Assembly: GCA_024233625.1 (NCBI GenBank)
Contig: JACKPJ010000005.1
Location: forward strand, 1-64,000
DNA length: 64,000 nt
Direction of reading: 5' to 3'
Source of the DNA: Deltaproteobacteria bacterium
Lineage (GTDB): Bacteria; UBA10199; DSSB01
Of the stretch, positions 1 through 8,734 are shown piece by piece; the first letter of the stretch is position 1, and the number at the start of each line of letters is the position of its first letter. The notes under the pieces were generated by a model that worked only from the letters and a program-made list of their open reading frames with translations, had not been told where the DNA came from and did no database searches. A program made the position numbers and the translations under genes.

Positions 1-2
1 CC

Positions 3-62
3 GATGGGGACTTCGCTACAATCGAAAAACTTCGATGGAAGGAAGCAATCAAGAAAAAATAA
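3..62 (+). CDS. possible C-terminal end of an upstream gene (partial)
   Basis: Reading frame 3 is open from the window edge and ends at a TAA at 60-62. It encodes a short charged tail ending in KEAIKKK. It overlaps the first ATG of the next gene (35) by 28 bases, as translationally coupled genes often do. Too little is visible to name it. The alternative is that the next gene itself extends leftward, because its frame is also open to the edge. Confidence 0.3.
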   Translation, partial: DGDFATIEKLRWKEAIKKK

Positions 63-355
63 AACATTGTTTTAGACAAACTATTGAAGCTTGTGAACGC
101 TTGGAAAGCGACAAGACCTTTAATGGCAAATTAAAATTTGATACAAAGGAAATTCAGTTTTTTATTAATGACCGAGGAATCGCTCCAAATACTCCAGAGC
201 TTTCCAAAGTAGTCGAAGCTGAATTAAAAAACTTCTCCCAAAAACTCTGGAAAGAGTTTGAGCTTATAGCCCAAGAAGATAAAAGACAAAGACTTGGTTT
301 TAATTTAAAAACAAATGATTCTAAAAGCCTTGATCAGTTAAAAGCAATTTTATAA
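35..355 (+). CDS. small hypothetical protein
   Basis: A 106-residue, Lys/Glu-rich, soluble protein with no signal peptide, membrane segment or motif that I recognise. The composition suggests a mostly helical cytoplasmic protein. The reading frame is open back to the window edge, so the true start could lie outside; ATG at 35 is simply the first available. It lies 30 bases before the rhodanese gene and may be cotranscribed with it. No function is assigned. Confidence 0.5.
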   Translation: MEGSNQEKIKHCFRQTIEACERLESDKTFNGKLKFDTKEIQFFINDRGIAPNTPELSKVVEAELKNFSQKLWKEFELIAQEDKRQRLGFNLKTNDSKSLDQLKAIL

Positions 356-385
356 TTTAGATGAAAATTTTTAAAGGAGTTAATT

Positions 386-838
386 ATGCCTATTGTTGAA
401 ATTTCTCCAGAAGAAACCCAAGCAGAACTTGAACAAGACAAAAGTGCTATTTATCTTGATGTGCGTTCTATCCCTGAGTTTGAAGCCGAGCATCCAAAAA
501 ACGCCATTAATATTCCGATTATGCATCGCAATGAAGGCACAGGATCCATGGAGCCTAATCCAGATTTTTTAAAAGTCGCTCTAGTAAATCTTCCTAAAGA
601 TAAACGTCTTTTTGTTGGTTGCCTGCGAGGTGGACGTTCTTTAAAAGCTTGCCAATTATTGGAACAAAATGGCTATGAAAAATTGCACAATGTTGAAGGG
701 GGGTTCGGTGGAGCTGTTGATCCTTCAACAGGGCTCGTCTCGCAAAAAGGTTGGAAAGCATCGGGCTTACCTGTCAGCACAGAATCTAAAGAAAATGAAA
801 CTTATCGGGCGCTGCGCGAAAAAGCTTTTGGAGATTAA
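386..838 (+). CDS. rhodanese-like sulfurtransferase domain protein
   Basis: A single-domain rhodanese of 150 residues. The N-terminal half carries the usual YLDVRSIPEFEAEHPKNAINIP segment type, here split by the expected DVR and H-I-NAINIP signatures. The active-site loop reads C-L-R-G-G-R-S, with the catalytic Cys that carries persulfide sulfur. Such proteins move sulfane sulfur from donors such as thiosulfate to thiol acceptors in the cytoplasm; the physiological partner cannot be told. A good ribosome-binding site (AAAGGAG) precedes ATG 386. The loop length after Cys (six residues) fits sulfurtransferases rather than Cdc25-type phosphatases. Confidence 0.88.
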   Translation: MPIVEISPEETQAELEQDKSAIYLDVRSIPEFEAEHPKNAINIPIMHRNEGTGSMEPNPDFLKVALVNLPKDKRLFVGCLRGGRSLKACQLLEQNGYEKLHNVEGGFGGAVDPSTGLVSQKGWKASGLPVSTESKENETYRALREKAFGD

Positions 839-849
839 CAAAAAATTTT

Positions 850-1230
850 CTAAACCTTAATCAAATTTTTTGTTAACCAAGTTCCCAAAATAAAAAAAAC
901 AAAACCTAAAGCAGTACTCAAGATAATACTTGTAAAAGCCAAGCTATACCTTTGCAAGTCTATCAAACTGACTACTTCCAGCATATAAGTCGAAAAAGTC
1001 GTGTAAGCACCTAAAAAACCAATCATCATAAACTGGCGTAACTCCGAACTTAGTCCTGATTTCACTTCAACCCAAGCAAACATTATTCCCATCACAAGAC
1101 ATCCAGTTACATTAACTATCAAAGTTGACCAAGGAGGCCCCCATTTAAATTGCTGGAATAAAAAAGCTCCAACTAAATATCGACTGAGAGCTCCCAAAGC
1201 CCCACCTAAAGCTATCCACAAAAATTGCAT
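850..1230 (-). CDS. crcB: fluoride ion channel CrcB/FluC
   Basis: A 126-residue membrane protein with four hydrophobic segments, the usual size for the dual-topology Fluc channels that export fluoride. Hallmarks visible are G-A-L-G-A-L-S-R-Y near the N-terminus, the V-N-V-T-G motif in segment 2, and G-F-L-G-A-Y-T-T-F-S-T-Y in segment 3, which holds the Phe/Thr track residues. It is convergent with the rhodanese gene, with only 11 bases between stops. I looked for a fluoride riboswitch upstream (1231-1330) and saw none. No strong ribosome-binding site is visible before the ATG. Confidence 0.95.
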   Translation of the reverse strand: MQFLWIALGGALGALSRYLVGAFLFQQFKWGPPWSTLIVNVTGCLVMGIMFAWVEVKSGLSSELRQFMMIGFLGAYTTFSTYMLEVVSLIDLQRYSLAFTSIILSTALGFVFFILGTWLTKNLIKV

Positions 1231-1360
1231 AATTTAGCTTAATGAAATTTAACAAAGAAGGTCAATGGAATATTAAATTGAAGGAATGTAAGATGAGACT
1301 TAAATAAAAATACTTTGGAAAAATCATTTCAATACCTTAGCTAAATTCCTAGTTTATGAA

Positions 1361-2068
1361 ATGTCGAATTTAGTATATATAAGAACTATGATCACCTATT
1401 TTCCACCTGTGGAAGAAGCCCAACCTGATGGCTTACTAGCAATCGGAGGTGACCTGGAAGTTCCTAGTCTAAAACTCGCTTATGAAAGTGGAATTTTTCC
1501 TTGGCCCATCGAAAACTATCCCTTGCTATGGTTTAGCCCTGCACAAAGAGCTATTTTAGAGTTCAATGATTTACACATTCCTAGACGCCTAAATCAAGAG
1601 CTTAGGAAAAAAAAGTTTCACTTCAAGATAGATCAAAACTTTGCTGAAGTTATTCGACACTGTGCTCAAGGAAAAATGCGTCAATCGTCCGGCACATGGA
1701 TTACTATGCAAATGATAGAAGCTTATCTTGAATTTCATCAAGCTGGCTATGCTCACAGTTTCGAATGTTATAACCAAAACAACCAACTTGTGGGAGGTAT
1801 GTATGGCGTAGGAATAGGAAAAATGTTTGCAGGTGAAAGCATGTTTTTCCTAGAATCTGGAGCTTCCAAAGCTACTTTGCTCTATGCTTGCGATTTTTTG
1901 AAACAACATCACGCAACTTGGATGGATATTCAAACTCTCTCCCCGCTTTTGCAACAGTTCGGAGCAAAAGAAATTCCCCGCACACAATTTCTTAAAAAAC
2001 TTAAACAAGCCATTTCCGAAATGAATATTTTTTCTATAAATAAAAACTATAGTCTAAGATCAATCTAA
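1361..2068 (+). CDS. aat: leucyl/phenylalanyl-tRNA--protein transferase
   Basis: Transfers Leu or Phe from aminoacyl-tRNA to proteins with N-terminal Lys or Arg, marking them for ClpS/ClpAP degradation (N-end rule). Diagnostic segments are FPP...PDGLLAIGGDL at the N-terminus, FPW with LLWFSPAQR, the GGMYGVGIGKMFAGESMF core of the GNAT-like fold, and S-K-A-T-L. The length of 235 residues is typical. The family usually begins just before the FPP motif, so the internal ATG at 1388 is a plausible alternative start; neither start has a clear ribosome-binding site. The gene is monocistronic. The 250 bases that follow hold no gene. Confidence 0.95.
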   Translation: MSNLVYIRTMITYFPPVEEAQPDGLLAIGGDLEVPSLKLAYESGIFPWPIENYPLLWFSPAQRAILEFNDLHIPRRLNQELRKKKFHFKIDQNFAEVIRHCAQGKMRQSSGTWITMQMIEAYLEFHQAGYAHSFECYNQNNQLVGGMYGVGIGKMFAGESMFFLESGASKATLLYACDFLKQHHATWMDIQTLSPLLQQFGAKEIPRTQFLKKLKQAISEMNIFSINKNYSLRSI

Positions 2069-2318
2069 CTTTATTATTTCATAATAAAAACTATAGTGAT
2101 CATTCTTCTCAAACAGCATAATAATGAATATCAGCATTCATATAAGAAAAGCGGAACAACTGTAACCATATAGAAAGACTATTTTTTAAAATTTCTCAAC
2201 ATATAAGCACTAAATATCTCTAAGATTTTTTTGCTTATGTACTTGATTATCTGCTTTGATAACGGTAGAAATAAAGTTTTTGAGCTAATGACTGTAAACA
2301 TAATTATGGATAAGCACT

Positions 2319-5123
2319 ATGGACTATAAAGACACATTAAACTTACCAAAAACCGAATTTGCCATGAAGGCTAACTTGCCTCAACGTGAGCCCGAAAGAA
2401 TTGCCGAATGGAAAGAAAAAAAAATCTATGAAAAACTGTTAGAAAAAAATCAAAATTCTCCCAAATTCATTCTTCATGATGGACCTCCCTATGCCAATGG
2501 CAATATTCATTTTGGACACATTCTCAATAAGGTGATTAAAGATATTACTCTAAAGTACAAAAGCTCTGCTGGATTTTACGCAAAGTTTGTTCCGGGTTGG
2601 GACTGCCATGGTCTCCCCATCGAACATCAAGTCGAAAAAAAACTCAAAGAGCAACTCAGTGAAATTGAGTTTCGCAAAAAATGTCGAGAATATGCTCAAA
2701 GCTTTGTCGATATTCAGAGAGAAGAATTTAAACGCCTAGGAATTTTCGCCGATTGGCAAAACCCCTACCTCACGATGAACTACAGCTACGAAGCGACGAT
2801 CGCCCGTGAGCTCGCCAAACTTGTGAAAGCGGGTCTAGTTTATAAAGGTTCCAAACCCGTCCATTGGTCCACCAAATGTCAGACGGCTCTCGCGGAGGCC
2901 GAGGTCGAATACGAAGATCATATCTCCCCTTCCATCTATGTCAAATTTAAAAGCCTTGATGATCTGGGCCAAGTGGACTCCGCTCTCAAAGGACGCGAGG
3001 TCTATTTTATTATTTGGACGACGACTCCCTGGACCCTGCCGGCCAATGTTGCTTTGGCTCTCAATGAAAAATTCAATTATGTTGCTTTAGACATGGGTGA
3101 CGAGGTTTTTATTGTGGCTGAAGGCCTTTTAGAAAGCCTCCGGCACACACTTAATTTTCAGGAAGAAAAAATTCTGGCCCATCTACCCACCAAAAAGCTC
3201 GAAGGACTACATGCTCAGCATCCTTTTTTAGAAAGAAATTCTTTAGTCATTTTGGGAGATCATGTCACTTTAGAATCTGGAACTGGCATCGTCCACACTG
3301 CACCCGGTCACGGACAAGAAGACTATGAAGTGGGGAAAAAATATCAACTTCCGGTGCTCAATCCTGTCGATGGTCGCGGCTGTTTTACTGAAGAAGTCGG
3401 CATCGATGAGCTTGTCGGAGAATACGTTTTCAAGGCCAATGAAAAAATTATCGACATCCTCAAAAAGCAATCGTCCCTCCTTAAAGTCGAAGAAATCAAA
3501 CATAGCTATCCCCATTGCTGGCGCAGTAAAACACCTGTCATCTTTCGCTCAACGCCGCAGTATTTTATTTCGATGGAAGCACACGACTTGCGTCACAAGG
3601 CATTGGATGCGATTCGTCGAACGCAGTGGATTCCTAGTTGGGGCCGTGACCGCATTTATGGCATGGTCGAAAATCGTCCCGACTGGTGTATCAGTCGACA
3701 GCGCGCTTGGGGTGTCCCCATCATGGGCTTTCAATGTTTAGCTTGCAAACAAAGCACGCTTGACGCAGATATCATCGATTCTATTGCAAACCGATTTGAA
3801 GAGGAAGGAGCGGATGCCTACTTTAAATACTCCGCTGAAGAATTACTTCCCCAAGATTTCAAGTGCCCTCATTGCGGAGAAAAAAAATTTGAAAAAGAAA
3901 AAGATATCTTGGATGTTTGGTTCGACTCCGGAGTTTCCTATGCAGCGGTCTTAGAAAAAAGACCAGATTTACAATTTCCAGCCGACCTTTATTTAGAGGG
4001 TAGTGATCAACATCGCGGATGGTTTCACTCGAGTTTACTCACCTCCATCGGTAGCCGGCATCAAGCTCCTTATAAAGCGGTATTGACTCACGGCTTTGTT
4101 GTGGATGGTAATGGAAAAAAATACTCTAAATCCGCTAAAAATTACACTCCCCCTGATAAATACTTACAAACAACCGGAGCGGAAATCTTGCGCCTGTGGG
4201 TCGCTGCAGAGGATTATCGCAATGACATCCGAATCTCGAACGAAATTTTAGATCGCCTCAAAGAGACTTATCGCAAGATTCGTAATACCTGTCGTTTCCT
4301 CTTGGGAAATCTTTATGACTTTGACCCTGCTCAACACAGCGTTCCGCTAGAAGAACGTCTCGAAATTGACCGTTGGGCCATCAGCGATTTACAAAGGCTG
4401 ATCGCAAAAATCACCGCCGCTTATGAAAACTATGAGTTTCATATTATCTACCATGCACTCAACCACTATTGTACTGTGACTTTGAGCTCATTTTATTTAG
4501 ATATTCTTAAGGACCGCCTATATTGCGAAAGTCCTCAAGGAAAAAAACGCCGTGCCGCTCAATCAACTCTCTACGAAATTATTAGTGCACTACTACCTAT
4601 GATGGCTCCAGTGCTTTCCTTTACGGCAGAAGAAGTCTATCAGGCTCTCCCGCAAACACAAAGTTCTGATAAAGAAACAAAATCTATCTTTTTAGAAAGT
4701 TTTCCCACAACCAATGAACAGTCGATTAATGAGGATCTAGAAAAAACTTTTCAGAAAATCATGGAACTACGTCGGGAAGTTCTCAAGGCCTTAGAGGAAA
4801 CGCGTCGCAACAAAGTCATTGGACATCCTTTAGATGCTCAAGTTCGCATCCGAGCAAATGAAGAATGGCAGAGGTTCTTACAAAAATATGAAGGCTTTTG
4901 GGCAGACTGCTGGATCGTTTCTCAAGTCGTTGTTGAGTATGAACTAAAAGAGGTTTCTTATCGATCGGAACAAATTGCGGGACTCGAAATTTGTATCGTC
5001 AATGCGGAAGGCGAAAAATGTGAACGCTGCTGGATACGATCAACAACGGTCGGAGATAATTCAGAGCACGAAAAACTTTGTCAGCGCTGCCACCAAGTCC
5101 TTGAGGAAATAAAAAGCTCATGA
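2319..5123 (+). CDS. ileS: isoleucyl-tRNA synthetase
   Basis: Class I aminoacyl-tRNA synthetase of 934 residues that charges tRNA-Ile. The ATP-binding HIGH motif appears as HFGH (residues 64-67). The second signature is KYSKS (601-605) where most bacterial enzymes have KMSKS. The CP1 editing domain lies between them (WTTTPWTLPAN; THGFVV precedes the KMSKS loop). The C-terminus has the bacterial zinc knuckle CERC...CQRC. ATG 2319 is chosen because it gives the canonical N-terminus. The stop overlaps the lspA start by four bases (ATGA), so the two are translationally coupled. It is first gene of the ileS-lspA-lgt-CPBP operon. No T-box leader was seen in the 250-base upstream gap. Confidence 0.98.
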   Translation: MDYKDTLNLPKTEFAMKANLPQREPERIAEWKEKKIYEKLLEKNQNSPKFILHDGPPYANGNIHFGHILNKVIKDITLKYKSSAGFYAKFVPGWDCHGLPIEHQVEKKLKEQLSEIEFRKKCREYAQSFVDIQREEFKRLGIFADWQNPYLTMNYSYEATIARELAKLVKAGLVYKGSKPVHWSTKCQTALAEAEVEYEDHISPSIYVKFKSLDDLGQVDSALKGREVYFIIWTTTPWTLPANVALALNEKFNYVALDMGDEVFIVAEGLLESLRHTLNFQEEKILAHLPTKKLEGLHAQHPFLERNSLVILGDHVTLESGTGIVHTAPGHGQEDYEVGKKYQLPVLNPVDGRGCFTEEVGIDELVGEYVFKANEKIIDILKKQSSLLKVEEIKHSYPHCWRSKTPVIFRSTPQYFISMEAHDLRHKALDAIRRTQWIPSWGRDRIYGMVENRPDWCISRQRAWGVPIMGFQCLACKQSTLDADIIDSIANRFEEEGADAYFKYSAEELLPQDFKCPHCGEKKFEKEKDILDVWFDSGVSYAAVLEKRPDLQFPADLYLEGSDQHRGWFHSSLLTSIGSRHQAPYKAVLTHGFVVDGNGKKYSKSAKNYTPPDKYLQTTGAEILRLWVAAEDYRNDIRISNEILDRLKETYRKIRNTCRFLLGNLYDFDPAQHSVPLEERLEIDRWAISDLQRLIAKITAAYENYEFHIIYHALNHYCTVTLSSFYLDILKDRLYCESPQGKKRRAAQSTLYEIISALLPMMAPVLSFTAEEVYQALPQTQSSDKETKSIFLESFPTTNEQSINEDLEKTFQKIMELRREVLKALEETRRNKVIGHPLDAQVRIRANEEWQRFLQKYEGFWADCWIVSQVVVEYELKEVSYRSEQIAGLEICIVNAEGEKCERCWIRSTTVGDNSEHEKLCQRCHQVLEEIKSS

Positions 5124-5653
5124 AGAAATATCTTCCCCTATTCATCGTCATACCATTGACTCTGTTGCTAGATCATTGGAGCAAGTTTTGTATTGTACAA
5201 AATTTAAAGCTTTACGAAGATATCCCCATTATTAAGGGGTTTTTTGAGATTACTCACGTTCGTAACCCTGGCATCGCTTTTGGAATGTTTGCTAATTGGG
5301 ATTCACAAACAAAGTTATGGTTCTTCTATGCTATTACCTTGATTGCAATTTTTCTCATGAGTCTCATGTACAGAAGTAGCCAAAATCACGAACGCAAAAT
5401 ACAAATTCCTCTTGCACTGATCATGGGGGGTGCATTGGGAAACATGACCGACCGCATGTATCGCGGCAATGTCGTCGATTTTTTACACTTCCATTGGAAA
5501 GACAAAATCATCGACCTCAATTTGGGGAGCTGGTCCTACGCCCTCAAGCTTTCTTGGCCATCTTTTAACGTTGCCGACATTGCAATTTCTTGCGGAGCCA
5601 TTTTTTTGGCCATTGTGATCCTTTTTGGCAAACACGAGGAAAAGGAGACTTAG
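5120..5653 (+). CDS. lspA: lipoprotein signal peptidase (signal peptidase II)
   Basis: An inner-membrane aspartic protease that removes signal peptides from diacylglyceryl-modified prolipoproteins. Four hydrophobic segments and the family blocks are visible: R-N-P-G-I-A-F-G-M (49-56), the GGALGNMTDR box (103-112), VVDF with catalytic Asp120, and FNVADI with catalytic Asp153. The length of 177 residues is normal. It overlaps ileS by four bases, and lgt starts two bases after its stop. It therefore sits beside the enzyme that acts just before it in lipoprotein maturation, which fits the many lipoproteins in this window. Confidence 0.97.
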   Translation: MKKYLPLFIVIPLTLLLDHWSKFCIVQNLKLYEDIPIIKGFFEITHVRNPGIAFGMFANWDSQTKLWFFYAITLIAIFLMSLMYRSSQNHERKIQIPLALIMGGALGNMTDRMYRGNVVDFLHFHWKDKIIDLNLGSWSYALKLSWPSFNVADIAISCGAIFLAIVILFGKHEEKET

Positions 5654-5654
5654 A

Positions 5655-6485
5655 TTGTATCCCATCCTTTTTAAAGACACTTTTTTTGTCACCAGTAGCT
5701 TTGAATTTATGATGATGATGGCTGCATTGATTGCAGGATTTGTCGTCTACAAGATGGCACCACGCAATGGGCTTTCTCAAAAGGTCGTTCTCGATTTAGC
5801 CATTTATGGCACACTGGCAGCCCTCGTGGGAGGGCGTTTATTTCACGTCTTCGTCGAGCTTCCTTACGACCCCGAATTACTGAAGCAGGGAATCAAATCT
5901 TATTATTACTTTGATAATCCCATCCGCATCTTGCAAGTCTGGAAAGGCGGCTGGGCCAGTCATGGAGCATTTATAGGTCTTGCTCTCAGTTGGTTTATTT
6001 ATCTCAAAAAACACAAACTCAATATCCTGCAATATCTCGATCATATGTGTTTATACGGCGGTCCTTTCGTGATCATCTTTGTACGCTTGGGCTGCTTACT
6101 CGCTGGCTGCTGTTATGGCAAGCCAAGCCCCTTCGATAAATTTGAATACATTCTATACATCCATCTTCATCATGCCAATCGCTGGCCCACCCAAATTTAT
6201 AGCATGCTCTATGGCGTCTTAATTTTTTTGATTTGTCTGGGAGTCAAAAACATTCAAACTTTTCGAGGTCAAGTCATGGTAAGTTTTTTGTTTTTTTATG
6301 GACTCTTCCGAAGTAGCATCGAATTTTTAAGAGCCGATGCCGATCGCGGTATTTATTTTAATGGAGCCATCTCCACAGGACAAATTGTCGGCATCATCTA
6401 TTTGATATTATGTGTCGTTTTTTATTTTTATTTTAATAAACGCTTTCCTATTTCAGAAAATGATATGAAAAACTCTCAAGCCTGA
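5655..6485 (+). CDS. lgt: prolipoprotein diacylglyceryl transferase (TTG start)
   Basis: Inner-membrane enzyme that moves diacylglycerol from phosphatidylglycerol to the lipobox Cys. Visible are several membrane segments, GGWASHGAFIG, and the R-L-G-C-L-L-A-G-C-C-Y-G-K-P signature typical of deltaproteobacterial Lgt. Start choice: an ATG exists at 5625 inside lspA, but AAAGGAG at 5641-5647 lies seven bases before an in-frame TTG at 5655, two bases after the lspA stop. The TTG gives a 276-residue protein with a normal N-terminus. The stop overlaps the following protease gene by one base (TGATG). Confidence 0.93.
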   Translation: MYPILFKDTFFVTSSFEFMMMMAALIAGFVVYKMAPRNGLSQKVVLDLAIYGTLAALVGGRLFHVFVELPYDPELLKQGIKSYYYFDNPIRILQVWKGGWASHGAFIGLALSWFIYLKKHKLNILQYLDHMCLYGGPFVIIFVRLGCLLAGCCYGKPSPFDKFEYILYIHLHHANRWPTQIYSMLYGVLIFLICLGVKNIQTFRGQVMVSFLFFYGLFRSSIEFLRADADRGIYFNGAISTGQIVGIIYLILCVVFYFYFNKRFPISENDMKNSQA

Positions 6486-7321
6486 TGGAAGAAAAGAAAA
6501 AGAAAAAAAAGTCATTAGAAGAACTTCTCTGGAGATGGTTCCTCATTATTTTCGGCATTGCTCTCATTCAAGAACTCCAAAGATGGCCCACATTTAAAAA
6601 CTTTAACCTAGAAATGACTGCCTCTTTCCTTTTTCTTAGCACATTATTTTTGATTAACTGGACACAGCTCCAAAAAAAAATTTTGATTATTTTTATTTTT
6701 CTTTCAAGCTTCTTGCTCTTTCTTTTTTTATACACCAAAGATTTTCTTCCCTACCCCTTAGCAAAATGGAATATTGTTTCTGTTCTTATTTTATATAGTG
6801 GGCTGATTTTAGGATTATTACTTAGCTCATCAAAACAAATCTTTTTTGAAAAACATCCCTCCCAGCTTTTAAAAAGTCTGCTTTGGTTTATCGTACTCAG
6901 TACCGTAGTTTTCCCTTTGTTGATATGGCTAAATCACTACTTCCAAGATTGGTTTTTTCATCGTCGATATATCCTCCGAAATAATTTTTCTCTGGAAGCG
7001 ACCTTCTTTCAACACTTCTTCTTTATTGCCCTTCCCGAAGAATTTTTCTTTCGTGGCTATTTACAGGAACAGCTCAACAAGATCTATGGGCGCCCCTTTA
7101 AATTATTGGGGGCTCAAGTCGGCCACGGACTCTGGATTTGCTCAGCTATTTTTGCTTTGTCGCATAGCCTCATTGCATTGCAATGGTGGCATTTTGCCAT
7201 CTTCTTTCCCGCGATGGCATTTGGCTGGCTGAGAGAAAAGACAGGAGCTATCACTAGCTCGGCTTTATTTCATGCAGCCTCGAACACTTTTGCGATATGG
7301 GTGGGATATCATTATTTATAG
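6485..7321 (+). CDS. CPBP-family intramembrane endopeptidase (CAAX protease-like)
   Basis: A 278-residue multi-pass membrane protein with a very Lys-rich cytoplasmic start (EEKKKKKKS). The three motifs of the CPBP/Abi glutamic protease family are present: EExxxR (Glu185-Glu186...Arg190), FxxxH (Phe223...His227) and HxxxN (His263...Asn267). Family members cleave membrane proteins; some in myxobacteria (MrtX/MrtC) act on C-terminal MYXO-CTERM sorting signals. Here it is the last gene of the ileS-lspA-lgt unit and overlaps lgt, so a link to protein maturation at the membrane is reasonable, but the substrate is unknown. Confidence 0.9.
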   Translation: MEEKKKKKKSLEELLWRWFLIIFGIALIQELQRWPTFKNFNLEMTASFLFLSTLFLINWTQLQKKILIIFIFLSSFLLFLFLYTKDFLPYPLAKWNIVSVLILYSGLILGLLLSSSKQIFFEKHPSQLLKSLLWFIVLSTVVFPLLIWLNHYFQDWFFHRRYILRNNFSLEATFFQHFFFIALPEEFFFRGYLQEQLNKIYGRPFKLLGAQVGHGLWICSAIFALSHSLIALQWWHFAIFFPAMAFGWLREKTGAITSSALFHAASNTFAIWVGYHYL

Positions 7322-7331
7322 GATGAAAGAA

Positions 7332-7413
7332 TGTCGCGGGGGGGACTCGAACCCCCACAGATTGCTCCACAGGTCCCTCAAACCTGCGTGTCTACCAATT
7401 CCACCACCGCGAC
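7332..7413 (-). tRNA. tRNA-Leu(GAG)
   Basis: Cloverleaf read on the minus strand. The 7-bp acceptor stem GTCGCGG/CCGCGAC is formed by 7407-7413 and 7333-7339. The anticodon arm CAGGT-TTGAGGG-ACCTG gives anticodon GAG. There is a long variable arm as in class II tRNAs, and a T arm GGGGG-TTCGAGT-CCCCC. The discriminator base is A, and the 3' CCA is not encoded. Length is 82 nt. It lies downstream of secG on the same strand and may be processed from that transcript. Confidence 0.97.
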
Positions 7414-7478
7414 TTTCAAAAGAATTTCACAAGAGATAAAGCCGGATCTAAAACAAAGCCTATAATAAATCCAGTGAA

Positions 7479-7898
7479 TTAGGGTGCATTTGTCTCCGGA
7501 CTATTATTTTCCTCTGCTTGATTTTTTTTATCAACAGATTTGGGCTTCTCTGCTTCTTCCGATTTTGTCTGCCCTGAAGCCTTATCTGATTTTTCACCTG
7601 ACTTAGCTTTTTCAGAAAGCTGCTTTGATTGAGTATTTTTTCCGTTGATGCTTTCTGTGACAGATGCCTTCGGACTCATTTTATAATAAGCTAAGGACAA
7701 AGAAGTTAACATGAAGACGATGGCCATAGCTGTTGTTAGTTTTCCTAGAAAAGTCGCCGCTCCTCGGCTACCAAAAACTGTTCCTGAACCTCCTCCAAAA
7801 ACAGCCCCTAAATCGGCTCCTTTTCCAGCTTGTAATAAAATAACAACAACCAAAACGGCACAAACGATGTAATGTATAATTAAGATTAAATTTTCCAC
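7479..7898 (-). CDS. secG: protein-export membrane protein SecG
   Basis: Accessory subunit of the SecYEG translocon. Two membrane helices flank the conserved loop GKGADLGAVFGGGSGTVFGS. This is followed by a hydrophilic tail of about 65 residues rich in Lys, Glu and Ser that is longer than in many relatives. Total length is 139 residues. The ATG directly abuts the tpiA stop, so the genes are cotranscribed. The tpiA-secG neighbourhood is common in bacteria. Confidence 0.95.
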   Translation of the reverse strand: MENLILIIHYIVCAVLVVVILLQAGKGADLGAVFGGGSGTVFGSRGAATFLGKLTTAMAIVFMLTSLSLAYYKMSPKASVTESINGKNTQSKQLSEKAKSGEKSDKASGQTKSEEAEKPKSVDKKNQAEENNSPETNAP

Positions 7899-8672
7899 TT
7901 ATGCATTCTCCTCAAACTTGATGATCTTGATGAAGTCCTCTGGGTGCAAGGAAGCTCCTCCTACTAATAGACCATCTACTTCATTAATTTTCATCAGATC
8001 CATTGCATTATCCGGGTTGACAGAACCTCCATAGAGCAATTTGGTCATATTTGCTGTAGGAGCATCAAAAAATCTTTTCAACCAGCCTCTTATAAAATGA
8101 TGAACCTCTTCAATCTGCTCTGGACTAGCCGTCTCTCCTGTGCCAATCGCCCATACTGGCTCATAGGCAATCACGATATTATCAAAATCATGAATCGCCA
8201 AATCTTTTAACCCAAGTTTGAGTTGTTTTTCAACTACAGAAAGCGTTTCTTTAGCTTTTCTTTCTTTTAAGTTCTCACCTATACAAAGAATAGGAACCAA
8301 TTCACTTTTGCAAGCCGCCTGAACCTTAAGATTGATTTGCTCATCCGTCTCATGAAAGTATTGACGTCTCTCCGAGTGACCAATAATCACATAATGGCAA
8401 CCAATATCCTTCAAAAATAACCCTGAAACTTCTCCCGTATAGGCACCAGACTCTTCCCAAAACATATTTTGGCCTGCCAATTGAATGTTTGTCTCAGCTA
8501 AAGCAATTGAAACGGAGTAAAGCGCCGTAAAGGGAGGTGCAATAGCAACCCGGATATTGCCTTTATCATCGAATTGATTCTTGAGACTAGTCGCCAGTCG
8601 AATCGATTCAGGCAAATTACCATTCATTTTCCAATTTCCCACAATGAGGGGTTGTCGCATTTCTAGATCCAT
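7899..8672 (-). CDS. tpiA: triosephosphate isomerase
   Basis: Interconverts dihydroxyacetone phosphate and glyceraldehyde-3-phosphate. Motifs are GNWKMNG with the catalytic Lys, IGHSERR with the electrophilic His, AYEPVWAIGTG with the catalytic Glu and flexible loop 6, and YGGSVN/LVGGASL phosphate-binding loops. Length is 257 residues. AAGGTG precedes the first ATG at 8672; a second in-frame ATG four codons later, directly before RQPLIVGNWK, has no good ribosome-binding site. Part of gap-pgk-tpiA-secG. Confidence 0.98.
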   Translation of the reverse strand: MDLEMRQPLIVGNWKMNGNLPESIRLATSLKNQFDDKGNIRVAIAPPFTALYSVSIALAETNIQLAGQNMFWEESGAYTGEVSGLFLKDIGCHYVIIGHSERRQYFHETDEQINLKVQAACKSELVPILCIGENLKERKAKETLSVVEKQLKLGLKDLAIHDFDNIVIAYEPVWAIGTGETASPEQIEEVHHFIRGWLKRFFDAPTANMTKLLYGGSVNPDNAMDLMKINEVDGLLVGGASLHPEDFIKIIKFEENA

Positions 8673-8734
8673 ATCGGCACCTTAGCTTAGTATTTAAAAT
8701 ATGAAAAACAAAAATTCAGTAAACCTGTTATCTT

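Noticed and set aside
1231..1330. Fluoride riboswitch before crcB
   Set aside because: The conserved pseudoknot elements of the crcB motif are not visible; the gap is plain AT-rich DNA.
5625..5654. ATG start of lgt inside lspA
   Set aside because: The in-frame TTG at 5655 has a well-placed AAAGGAG and gives a normal N-terminus, while the ATG would add ten basic residues read from lspA codons.
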